NCBI GenBank assembly: GCA_023614405.1
Contig: CM042694.1
Coordinates: 476,257,392-476,321,391 of the forward strand
Reading direction: 5' to 3'
DNA: 64,000 bases
Origin: Avena insularis
Lineage: Eukaryota > Streptophyta > Magnoliopsida > Poales > Poaceae
Each line of letters opens with the position of its first letter. Positions within the stretch are counted from its first letter, which is position 1. The position numbers were made by a program, and so were the translations under genes. Positions 43,605 to 52,829 of the stretch are shown in pieces. The notes below the pieces were generated by a model that saw only the letters and a program-made list of their open reading frames with translations, did not search any database and had not been told where the DNA came from.

Positions 43605-44399
43605 ATGGGTTCAAGGGGAGACGGCGAGGAAACGCGTCGTGACGGCAGGGACGGTGATTTCGATGTGAGTCGTCTCATCTCTATTTCTATCATCTGTGGC
43701 CAGTTATCTATTTTTTGAGCTAGATCTAATCTGTTTACTCATGCGCGTATGATGTGTTAGGCCAACCAGATGATGTATGACTCCGACTATCAGGGTTTAG
43801 CGGATGAAGACAGTCCTCTGGTATGTAAACATGGATATGTGCCCGCTAAATTTGTAGCGTTCGAAGGACGACACGCAGTCAGGAGGTTTCTACGGTGTCA
43901 AGGACATCGTGCAATGATGCAAGGCGGAAGTTGCGGTGTTGTCAAATGGGTAGATCCAGAGTGGCCCAAATCGATGCAGAAAACGCTGGACAAACTATAG
44001 GAAATGACTGTCGAGTTGAAAGAATCCGTACTCAGGTCACTTCTTGACAGTGTTGAGATGAAGCTATGGGAACCAGTTGACACGACCAAGCATAAGCGAG
44101 ATCTCAGGTAGGTGCAAGACAAGGTTATCAAAGTCGATAAGGAGAGGGACGCGGTGTTGGCCCTAAAGGCTAAAGCAGAGCAAGAACCGACTCAAGCAAG
44201 GAATGATCTCCACCAGGCCAAAGTCCTGCAGTACACAACTACGAGTATTGACAAGTGCATGTGGAAAAATGCAGAGAAACAATTGAAGTTGTGCAAGGAA
44301 GATGCTAAAAGGAAGGAGCAGACAATTCAATCCTTGCTCTCGCAGGAAGATGCGCATCGGGCTAAGATTAGGAAGATCAAGGAGATGTGTGATAACTAG
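43605..44399 (+). pseudogene. GRF-type zinc-finger/coiled-coil gene with two in-frame stops
   Basis: The start lies in a good context (CGCCATGGG). Exon 1 is 43,605-43,664 (20 codons). A 96-bp intron follows with GTGAGT donor and TTAG acceptor, and exon 2 begins at 43,761 in the same phase. The first domain has the C-x-H (residues 42 and 44), FEGRHAVRRFLRC (C66), C78 and the VxWVDPEWP block of the plant zinc-finger GRF-like family, whose members usually continue into a coiled coil. That coiled coil is present and in frame. It is rich in Lys, Glu and Gln, runs to residue 232, and ends at TAG 44,397-44,399. However, the frame is cut by TAG at 43,998-44,000 (residue 100, where the family normally has KLW) and TAG at 44,109-44,111 (residue 137). 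Both fit single transitions, TGG to TAG and CAG to TAG. The first stop would leave a 99-residue finger-only protein. Family function is not well established; nucleic-acid binding is inferred from the finger. Confidence 0.82.
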
Positions 44400-44676
44400 T
44401 TCTATTTAGCTTAAGCTCTGTGCCTTTTTAAGTTGTAATAGTTGTACTTGTTGACCTAGCGGTCTGAACTATTGGTCCTGGATTCCAGGGAGGAAAAAAA
44501 TTGCTCTGACCTCGCATTACTTCTTTTGTCTGACCCCACATTACTTCTTTTGTCTAACCAATGCCACTTGGATATTACGCCCGTCGCTTCGTTGTCCTCG
44601 TGTACAAATAAGAGGTGCCACAGCGCGTCGCTTCATCGTCCATCCCCTCGTCCTCTCCAATCTCCACTGTGCCGCC
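44400..44676 (+). promoter_or_regulatory. Intergenic spacer with TATA-like box and a 24-bp tandem repeat
   Basis: The first part should hold the 3' untranslated region of the upstream gene. At 44,505-44,552 there are two tandem 24-bp copies ending in CATTACTTCTTTTG. A TATA-like TACAAATAAG at about 44,603-44,612 lies 65 bp before the next ATG, a plausible core-promoter spacing with a short leader. The evidence is motif and position only. Confidence 0.4.
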
Positions 44677-45189
44677 ATGGAGATGCCCAATCTGAACTTC
44701 TACGAGGCGGTGATGTTCGTGAACTTCGACATCCTAGCGCCGCCAGCCGTAACGGTGCCCCACGGATGGCGCATCAGCTCTACGAGGATGCTGGTGGCTC
44801 CGCTCCCTGGTCGAGCCGAGATGGAGAGTGAAATCGCGGCGTGCCGCCGCCAGATGCCCGTGTGGAAGAGGGAGCTGCCCCGGTACACGGCGGCCAGCCC
44901 GTACTGGCCGGCGCTGTTCAAGAAGGAGCGGAAGGCTAAGATTGGCAACCGCATCGTTGACGGGAGCGTGGTGCACCGGGATCTCCGCAAACGAGAAGGG
45001 CGAGAGAGGTTCTGGTCTGTCCCTAGAAGGACGAAGTACACCGTCATCGCCGCCGCTCGATGCGAAGAGGTGCTCCGTCTCGCGAACAATGCGGACATCG
45101 TGGAGGTTCCGTCCGACAGCAACGAGGAAGCCGGCGGATCGGATGATAGTGGCAGCGGAAGTGAAATTGTTGACGAGTGCTTGAACTAA
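44677..45189 (+). CDS. Uncharacterised 170-residue basic protein with acidic Ser/Asp tail
   Basis: This is a single uninterrupted GC-rich frame starting in a near-ideal plant context (GCCGCCATGG). A TATA-like element lies about 65 bp upstream. I do not recognise a named domain. Residues 1-50 are mixed hydrophobic and contain PHGWRISSTRM. Residues 50-120 are strongly basic, with aromatic blocks such as YTAASPYWPALFKKERKAK and a DLRKREGRERFW segment. The end, from about residue 142, is acidic and low in complexity (VPSDSNEEAGGSDDSGSGSE). No signal peptide or membrane segment is evident. The antisense open frame over the same bases is expected from the high GC content. It is probably a real grass-specific gene, because the start context, codon composition and absence of stops agree. 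A captured gene fragment in a transposon is the alternative. The Gypsy element begins about 240 bp after the stop. Confidence 0.6.
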   Translation: MEMPNLNFYEAVMFVNFDILAPPAVTVPHGWRISSTRMLVAPLPGRAEMESEIAACRRQMPVWKRELPRYTAASPYWPALFKKERKAKIGNRIVDGSVVHRDLRKREGRERFWSVPRRTKYTVIAAARCEEVLRLANNADIVEVPSDSNEEAGGSDDSGSGSEIVDECLN

Positions 45190-45423
45190 TGTAGGATGTG
45201 AAATCGCACCTTTTTTTAGAAGAATTTGTGGTTGAGGTAATGAAATGCCTCGATTTAGATCTCTGTCTCGGTTAATTTGTGGAAGAATTTGTGATTTAGA
45301 TCAATTTCTGCCTCGATTTAGATCTCTGTCCTAGATTGGGAACGTGACCGAGGACCAAAGACACCTTTTCTACTAGTGTATTCTGACATTGGTGGTTTGC
45401 TTAAACGTAATCTACGTGGATTG
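45190..45423. repeat. 3' flank with an imperfect 63-bp tandem duplication
   Basis: Downstream of the stop codon, the block from AGAATTTGTG to GCCTCGATTTAGATCTCTGTC occurs twice with a 63-bp offset. The shared 21-bp block starts at 45,247 and 45,310. The remaining sequence up to the Gypsy target duplication has no clear gene. A weak splice-acceptor-like TTTTCTACTAG ends at about 45,377. Confidence 0.55.
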
Positions 45424-45428
45424 TGCCA

Positions 45429-47056
45429 TGATACATTGCAAATGTATCTATAATTTTTGATGTTCCATGCTTAGTTTTATCCACTTTCTTGTGTTTTGTC
45501 CACACTTTGGAGTACTTTTCATATGATTTCTTGGACTAACCTATTAACAAGAGCCACAAAGGCTGCCTGCCTGTTTTCTGCTGTTTTTGGTTCCAGGAAA
45601 GTCAGAAAATGAATATTCTCGGAATTGGACGGGACAAAAGCCAAAGTGCCTATTTTTCTGGAAGTTATCAGATGCCAGAATACGAGACGGAGAGGGGCCA
45701 GAGGGCGGCCACACCACTTGGCTGTGCGGCCAGGCTTAGCCTGCGCCAGGGGGTGGTGTGGCTAGCCTAGGCACCCCCTCGGCCTCCCCTTCCGACTATA
45801 AGATGCCCTCAGGACGAAAACCCTAAGTACCAGATCAAAAATCCACGAAAGAGTCTGTAGCCGCCGTCATCTCCATCCCTAGATCGGGAGGGATCTGAAG
45901 CTCTTCCGGCACCACCGAGAGGGAATTCACCCTGGAGGCCTTCTTCATCACCATGCAAGCCTCCGGTGTGATGCGTGAGTAGTTCATCCTTGAACTACGG
46001 ATCCATGTAGTAGCTAGATGGCTGGTTCTCCTCCTTTGTGCTTTCATGTCTAGATCTTGTGAGCTCCGTTCATGATCAAGATCATCTATTTGTAATTCTG
46101 CATGTTGTGTTTGCGGGGATCCGATGGATATTGAGATGCTATTTCCGATTGATTATTCATTATATCATGTCTTTGTTATTTGTGATCTTGCATGCTTTCC
46201 GTTGTTAGTAGCTATCTTGGCCAAGTAGATGCTAGCAACTCCAAGAGTAGGTATTTATGCTCGATAGTGGGTTCATGCCTTTGGTAATCTGGGGAAGTGA
46301 CAGAAATCCCTAAGGTACTAGATGTGATGTTGCTACTAGGGAGAAAACAACAATCCTGTGTTCATAGAACAATCGTATATATTGTTTACTTTACACGCAG
46401 TTCGTAAAGCAATAATCTGTTGCTTGCAACTTAATACTGGAGGGGGTTCGGATGATAACCTGAAGGTGGATTATTAGTCATAGATGCACTTGGATGGCGG
46501 TCTATGTATAATGTTGTAATGCCCAATCAAGTCTCAAAGGAGTCAAGATGATTAGTATATGCATGTATTGCTTTCTCGATGTTTGTCAATTGCCCCGCTG
46601 TAATTTGTTCACCCAGCATGTTATCTATCTTAAGGAGAGCCACCTCTAGTGAACTATGGATCCCGGTCCTTTTTCTTTACATACAATCTACAAACTGTTT
46701 ACTTCTTTGTGTTTACTTTCTGCAAACTATTACTTCTTTCCATTCGATACGTTTAATCCTTTGTTTTCCGCAAAACACGGTGAGATTGACAACCTCATCG
46801 CAAGTTTGGGACAAAGTTATGTGGTTGTGTTGAGCAGGTCTCCACGTCTCTACTAGCACCAGTAGTGCGCCCTGCCAAGGCTCAGCTAGCAACACCTTTG
46901 GGGTGTTTCCTTGCTCCTACTGGTTCGATTAAACCTTGGTTTCATAACTGAGGGAAACTTGTTGTTGTGCTTATCATACCTTCCTCTTGAGGTTCCCAAC
47001 GAGCTCTACATCAACATCGCACCAGCATTTTCCTGGCGCCGTGCACTGAGCCATCA
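45429..47056 (+). repeat. Gypsy 5' LTR
   Basis: This is the left long terminal repeat (1,628 bp), matching 50,693-52,300 over its whole length with scattered substitutions and small indels. A TATA-like CTATAAGA lies near 45,796 (3' LTR counterpart near 51,059), a plausible promoter for element transcription. The short open frames within it also occur in the other LTR and are not genes. Confidence 0.93.
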
Positions 47057-47066
47057 AGCATTTTTT

Positions 47067-47084
47067 TGGCGCCGTTGCCGGGGA
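47067..47084 (+). other. Primer-binding site (tRNA-Asp type)
   Basis: TGGCGCCGTTGCCGGGGA is the reverse complement of the expected 3' end (including CCA) of plant tRNA-Asp. It starts 10 bp after the left LTR. Such sites prime minus-strand synthesis in Gypsy elements. Confidence 0.9.
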
Positions 47085-47285
47085 GTCAAGGACATCTTCA
47101 CAAGGGGAGTCCCTCATAACCAATCTCTTTACTTTGTTATTTTTGTTTTGCTTAGTTTCTTTTTGTTTTGTTTGCTTGTTTCTTATTCAAAAACACAAAA
47201 AAATAGTTTTACTAGTTTGCTTTCTTTATCAAAAACACACAAAAAATTAAGTCTCCTTTAGTTGTTACCTCATCCTTAGCTCACC

Positions 47286-47909
47286 ATGTTGATCCCTAAA
47301 TTCACCCCGGAAGATCTTTCAATTGGTAGTGGTTCTATAATTGGGAAAGATAATATTGAAGAATTCTTTAATCATGTTAGTAAACATGAGGATACCGAGG
47401 ATAGATCCCTTGCAGAACTTGCTCCAAACTATGAGATTGTTGTAGCTTCTTTAATTCACATGTTAGAAGCTAGGTTTGTTAACCTCAACCCCTTAATTCA
47501 AGTAATGTTTCTTAAGCTTAAAGAAATTGAAGACCCTGAAAAGAGGGATTTTATTCTAGAAACTTTGTTTAAGGAGTTCTATGATGTTGCCAAGGAAGCT
47601 AGGAAAGTCTTTGAATGTTTCAATATGCTAGGCTCATGTGTAGATGTTGCTGGTACCCGAGAAAAGATGAACAAAACCGAACCTAATGGGGAGGAACCTA
47701 AGATACTAATACCCTTCAAACTAGTAGCAATACATGATGCCATAGAAAAGAATCTTGATTGGATTGTTCCTACAAACCCTTTTGATGAGAATAGTGAACC
47801 TAAGAGCATTGAGAGAGGATCCTCTAGAACTTATTTGGATGATATACCTTGCCTTGTTGAAAATATTTCTGGTATTGATCTTAACGCTTCTTCATTTGAG
47901 AACACTTGA
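47286..47909 (+). CDS. 207-residue ORF of the non-autonomous Gypsy element
   Basis: This is the only sizeable open frame inside the element, about 200 bp after the primer site and preceded by an A/T-rich leader with CAAAAACACA repeats. The product is acidic and rich in Glu, Asp, Ile and Leu, with blocks such as FTPEDLSIGSGSI, EEFFNHVSKHED and LDWIVPTNPFDENSEP. I see no zinc knuckle (CCHC), protease DSG or reverse-transcriptase YxDD motif. Its place directly after the primer site is where gag normally lies, so it may be a derived gag-like or accessory protein kept by the family. The frame is intact, consistent with a not very old insertion. The function is unknown. Confidence 0.55.
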   Translation: MLIPKFTPEDLSIGSGSIIGKDNIEEFFNHVSKHEDTEDRSLAELAPNYEIVVASLIHMLEARFVNLNPLIQVMFLKLKEIEDPEKRDFILETLFKEFYDVAKEARKVFECFNMLGSCVDVAGTREKMNKTEPNGEEPKILIPFKLVAIHDAIEKNLDWIVPTNPFDENSEPKSIERGSSRTYLDDIPCLVENISGIDLNASSFENT

Positions 47910-48606
47910 TTCTTTTTCTTGCTTCTTATGCCTAACTTAAAGGCGTTAAAGAAAAGTACTTATTGGGAGATAACCCAAAAGTTTTAGATGAGTCTTGGAA
48001 GTTATTACCTCTGTAATAACCTCTCCTTATCCTTTTTTTTTTGCTTTTTGTGCCAAGAGTAACCTCTAATGAGAGGGAAGTAATGATTGGGAAAGTTGTT
48101 GTCCCGAAACAGATTTCTGTGCTTCACTGTAAAAATTCGTGTAAAATCTCTGAACGTCTTTTTGAGGCGTGAATTTTTGTGCTTCTGACCCAGGTTGTTA
48201 TCTAACTTTCATTAGTACAACACTTTTTGATTTGAGCAACAGAAGGTCTTCGAAAAAATTCGTCTTTACCTACTGGTCTGTTTTGACAGATTTCTGCCAT
48301 TTTCTGCATTTGCTTCTTGTTTGTTCCTTCTTGAGTTCTTTTGGGGAATTGAGATTTTGGAGGGAAGTGCTACAGCATCTAGTGTTCCAATTAAGTTTAT
48401 TTGGTGTTAGAACTGCACCTTAAGACTTATTTATCTTGAGTACACTAATGTTGCTAATAAAGATTGTGTGAAGTTTTGTATGAAGGAAAAATTCCAGGTG
48501 TATGGAAGGAATGAGTAATGAGATGAAGGATGGACTAAAGCTCAAGCTTGGGGATGCCACGCGTGTCACCCCAAGAAATATCCAAGAAGTACAAGCGTCA
48601 AAGCTT

Positions 48607-48627
48607 GGGGATGCCCAAGGCATCCCC
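48607..48627. repeat. Perfect 9-bp inverted repeat with 3-base loop
   Basis: GGGGATGCC pairs with GGCATCCCC across the loop CAA. A related but non-palindromic GGGGATGCC occurs about 60 bp upstream, and GGGGATG precedes the right LTR. It could fold as a strong RNA hairpin in the element's transcript; its role is unknown. Confidence 0.7.
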
Positions 48628-49738
48628 TTCTTCATCAATAAAAATCCCAGGTTTCTTCCAAACGCTTCATTTTTATTGTTTCATGCACAGTTGTGTTGTT
48701 CTTGGAGCGTCTTCTTTTTTGTTTTCGTTTTGGTTTTTCGTTTTGCTTGGTTTGCTTAGTTTGATGAATAAATGGTTGGACCCCCTCTTTCATACATTGG
48801 TTTGCAAATAGTTTGGTTTGGTTTGGGAAAGAGTAGGAAAGTTCGTGCTTATGTGGTAAAAAGAGCTCGTTTTTGACTGTGGCCTATGCTTTATCATGCC
48901 ATGCTTGATATTGTTTTGGCTTTATGCTTAGTATTCTTTGCTGTATCATGACTTGTTATAAACAATTGAGATTGATTAATGTGCCTTGGATGAATCGTGC
49001 GTTGTTTTAGCATATTAAAGCATAGTATAGTGGTATTCTCCTTTGATGCTTTATTTGGGTTGACTTGGCGCATGCTCACACCATGTTATGACTATCTCAA
49101 GTCACCGTAGCCTTTATGATCCTTTAGTTTTCAACTTGTAGTATCACTTTATGCTTTGATCAATGATGTTTCTTCGCTCTGCATGATTATGGTCATTATT
49201 GCTCTCTTAGTTTGTCGCTCCCAGTCTTTTGCTAGCCTCCACAACCAAGTATGAGTTCCACTCATGCATCCAACTCCCTAAACCAAGTTATTCCAAAGAG
49301 TCCATCATACCTACCTACTAGCTTATGCTATTCCCAGTATATTCATGCTTTTGTATACCTTCCAAGTTAAACTTGTTATGAGAAAACTAGTGATTAAAAC
49401 TCTCACGAACTTGATGGCACACTTTACTTTTCTTGCCCTTAATAAACTTGAACCATTGTGTCGTATATGTTGTATATGCTTGCACTTATTTGTTGGGAAT
49501 TAGCAGAACCATGCTTTCATGGGGAATGCTTTCAACATTGCACTTGGTACTTGTACCTAGTTGATATCATGCTCTTTTGTATATGGATGTCGTCGGTGTG
49601 AAATGAAAGGGGAGCTTGTAAGTCCATGTAGTTATGTATATGTGTTAGAGAAACGCCTGGGCCGCGGGTCTAATCCATGCTGACATGGTGGAATCCTGCA
49701 GCATAACCATAATGAGCTGTCTATGAAGCATTCTTCTT

Positions 49739-49816
49739 ATAAAAAAGAGTCCTATTGAGAAAAAAGAGAAAAGAGAAAAAAAAGAGATTATGAAAAGAGG
49801 AAAGAGAGAAAAAAGC
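49739..49816 (+). repeat. Purine-rich tract inside the Gypsy element
   Basis: Almost every base is A or G (runs such as GAGAAAAAAGAGAAAAGAG), broken only by a few pyrimidines. It resembles the internal purine tracts of large Triticeae Gypsy elements, which may act as a second polypurine primer or be simple low-complexity sequence. Confidence 0.55.
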
Positions 49817-50692
49817 TCCATATTCCCATGGTAAATAAGAAGATTGCTGAGATGCTCGTTGTCTGCTTGCCTTGTCATTTTGATATGGGGATTCTTCCGT
49901 ATCATCGGGCAAGGGGTACCCCGTTGGTGGTTCTCTATGATACACATGTACTTACAATGACAAGAACTTACCGGTGACTAAACTTGAGTAGCATGAGGAG
50001 CGGCCCTCGTATACAAGGGACATGAGATTTCTAACTTATACATTCAAAGATGTACACCATAGTTTGTTCACTTTAACCTTAATCACTTCAATATGCTTAT
50101 GATAGGGGCAATGAGAGCTGAAAGCTATAAGTACCATAATTTTTGGAAGCTCTTTATGAGACTTGAATCCCTACTTCCTTCTATAAAGGACTTTCTTCCA
50201 CCATTATATTGAGTCTCCACCTTCTACCTTTATGCACCTACTTTGAGAGCATAGTGGCCATTCTTAGTTCTATGTGCATTGTCCCAAGACTAGTTGATTG
50301 ATGCATAACTTGATATTGCTTGTTTTAAACTAATTGTATCTAGTCACTCTTATGAACTTTGAAGCTGTCCTATGCATTTATATTTGCTACTCTATGAGGG
50401 ACAAGATGAATACTATTATGCTATGTTTTCTTTATGTGAAACAAACAAACGTCTTGCAAAGCACTATTATTCATGAATCTTTTGTTTGTGCCTTTTCATG
50501 TTGCATCATAGTTTCTTTGCTTATTGCTAGAACTTTCTCTTTCATGTTATGATTGAAGTACTATGATCCCAGCTTTGAATGTTTTGCAAATACTTTGATC
50601 AAGTCTTTGATGGTGCATGTCACCTCAAAAATTATTCTTTCTTTTTATCACTTACCTACTCGAGGACGAGCAGGAGTTAAGCTTGGGGATGT

Positions 50693-52300
50693 TGATACAT
50701 TGCAAATGTATCTATAATTTTTGATGTTCCATGCTTAGTTTTATCCACTTTCTTGTGTTTTGTCCACACTTTGGAGTACTTTTCATATGATTTCTTGGAC
50801 TAACCTATTAACAAGAGCCATAGTGCCAGTTGCCTATTTTCTGCTGTTTTTGGTTCCAGGAAAGTCAAAAAATGAATATTCTCGGAATTGGACGGGACAA
50901 AAGCCAAAGTGCCTATTTTTCTGGAAGTCATCAGATGCCAGAATACGAGACGGAGAGGAGCCAGAGGGCGGCCACACCACCTGGCCGCGCGGCCAGGCTT
51001 GGCCCACGCCAAGGGGTGGTGTGGCCAGCCCAGGCACCCCCTCGGCCTCCCCTTCCGACTATAAGATGTCCTCGGGACAAAAACCCTAAGTACCCGATCA
51101 AAAATCCACGAAAGAGTCTGTAGCCGCCGTCATCTCCATCCCTAGATCGGGAGGATCAAGCTCTTCCCAAAGACTCGCCAGGGGAATTCACCCTAGAAGC
51201 CTTCTTCATCACCATGCAAGCCTCCGGTGTGATGCGTGAGTAGTTCATCCTTGGACTACGGATCCATGTAGTAGGTAGATGGCTGGTTCTCCTCCTTTGT
51301 GCTTTCATGTCTAGATCTTGTGAGCTCCGTTCATGATCAAGATCATCTATTTGTAATTCTGCATGTTGTGTTTGCGGGGATCCGATGGATATTGAGATGC
51401 TATTTCAGATTGATTATTGAGTCTATCATGTCTTTGTTATTTGTGATCTTGCATGCTTTCCGTTGTTAGTAGCTATCTTGGCCAAGTAGATGCTAGCAAC
51501 TCCAAGAGTTAGTATTTATGCTCGATAGTGGGTTCATGCCTCGTAACTGGGAAGTGACAATCTCTAAGGTACTAGATGTGTTGTTGCTACTAGGCGTAAA
51601 AACAACAATCCTTTGTTTATAGAACAATCGTATTGTTTACTTTACACGCAGTTCAGAAAGCAATAATCTGCTTGCAACTTAATCTTGGAGGGTTGGGATG
51701 ATAACCAAGGTGGATTATTAGTCATAGATGCAGTTGGATGGTGGTCTATGTATAATGTTGTAATGCCCAATCAAGTCTCAAAGGAGTCAAGATGATTAGT
51801 ATATGCATGTATTGCTTTCTCGATGTTTGTCAATTGCCCTGCTGTAATTTGTTCACCCAGCATGTTATCTATCTTAAGGAGAGCCACCTCTAGTGAACTA
51901 TGGATCCCGGTCCTTTTTCTTTACATACAATCTACAAACTGTTTACTTCTTTGTGTTTACTTTCTGCAAACTATTACTTCTTTCCATTTGATACGTTTAA
52001 TCCTTTGTTTTCCGCAAAACATGGTGAGATTGACAACCTCATCGCAAGTTGGGGACAAAGTTATGTGGTTGTGTTGTGCAGGTCTCCACGTTACTACTAG
52101 CACCGGTAGTGCGCCCTGCCAAGGCTCAGCTAGCAACACCTTTGGGATGTTTCCTTGCTCCTACTGGTTCGATTAAACCTTGGTTTCATAACTGAGGGAA
52201 ACTTGTTGTTGTGCTCATCATACCTTACTCTTGGGGTTCCCAACGAGCTCTACATCAACATCGCACCAGCATTTTCCTGGCGCCATGCACTGAGCCATCA
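50693..52300 (+). repeat. Gypsy 3' LTR
   Basis: This is the right long terminal repeat (1,608 bp), collinear with 45,429-47,056. It starts directly after the AGCTTGGGGATGT tract, ends CATCA, and is followed by the TGCCA target duplicate. It is 20 bp shorter than the left LTR because of small indels, for example near 51,540 and 51,690. Confidence 0.93.
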
Positions 52301-52305
52301 TGCCA

Positions 52306-52829
52306 CATGCAAATGGTGCAACCACAATTTACAAAGTGGAAGCACGTACACCCGGTTACTGGAGATCCGGGAGCTTCGCCAGATGCAGGGGATGCAGGAG
52401 CAGAGAGGCGGTGAGATAGACAGGCTCAAGATTAGGCCAGAAAGTGGTACCGATTTCCTCCTCATCTGGGCATTATCGGTGAGAACATTGTTGTTTAAGT
52501 TGCCACGTCGTTGTGCAGCATCTGAAATAAGTTGATGCTTCGTGGAGTGTGGTAGCTGAAATAATTTATTTCTATGCCACTTACATTTCGTTGTATTTGG
52601 AGACCTCCTGCCCCTCAGCAATCGTGGAACCGGTGGATCCTTGTTTTCAGATAGCAGTGGCACAATCACAATTTCGGATTCAACTACTGACTCGGGTGTT
52701 TCCAAACCCTAAGTCGCGGTACATGTTACTCAGAGAACGTGGGTAGATTGTTTTGCCCGGCAACGTGCCACACACAGAGCGATCAGAATTTAACAAAATT
52801 ACATATATAGGTTCAAGTTCAACACATTA
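52306..52829. other. Low-copy remnant between Gypsy element and minus-strand gene
   Basis: No gene can be called with confidence. With the Gypsy element removed, a plus-strand frame runs across the insertion point, from after a TTTTCTACTAG acceptor-like site (about 45,377) to a TCG/GTGAGA donor-like site at about 52,479. It encodes a Cys-rich start (CATCKWCNH) and then a charged helix (LLEIRELRQMQGMQEQ). On the minus strand 52,298-52,705 is open for 135 codons. Neither product is recognised. It may be an exon of an interrupted gene or chance. Confidence 0.25.

Larger units (their letters stand above)
47910..50692 (+). other. Non-coding interior of the Gypsy element
   Basis: The 2.8 kb between the ORF and the right LTR contains no credible pol domain in any frame. 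It holds two neighbouring copies of an AAGCTTGGGGATGCC motif (about 48,543 and 48,601), the second forming a hairpin. It also holds a purine-rich run at 49,739-49,816, and ends with GAGTTAAGCTTGGGGATGT directly before the right LTR, the position of a polypurine tract. Confidence 0.75.
45429..52300 (+). mobile_element. Complete non-autonomous Gypsy LTR retrotransposon
   Basis: Two long direct repeats, 45,429-47,056 and 50,693-52,300, both begin TGATACATTGC and end GAGCCATCA, so they have the usual TG...CA termini. The 5-bp target duplication TGCCA lies at 45,424-45,428 and 52,301-52,305. A primer site complementary to tRNA-Asp follows the left LTR. The 3.6-kb interior carries only one 207-residue ORF. 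No protease, reverse transcriptase, RNase H or integrase motif was seen, so the element must have moved with enzymes from a partner. LTR style (TGATAC...TATCTATAATTTTTGATG), the tRNA-Asp site and the AGCTTGGGGATG motif before the right LTR resemble Triticeae Gypsy families of the Sabrina/Athila type. I cannot assign the exact family. Confidence 0.93.

Noticed and set aside
44700..45122. 140-codon antisense ORF opposite the 170-residue gene
   Set aside because: High GC content opens the antisense frame. It lacks start context, and the sense frame is the better candidate.
46579..46856. ORFs in the Gypsy LTR (also at 51,823-52,176)
   Set aside because: They lie inside the paired LTRs, differ by substitutions without coding signal and match no protein.
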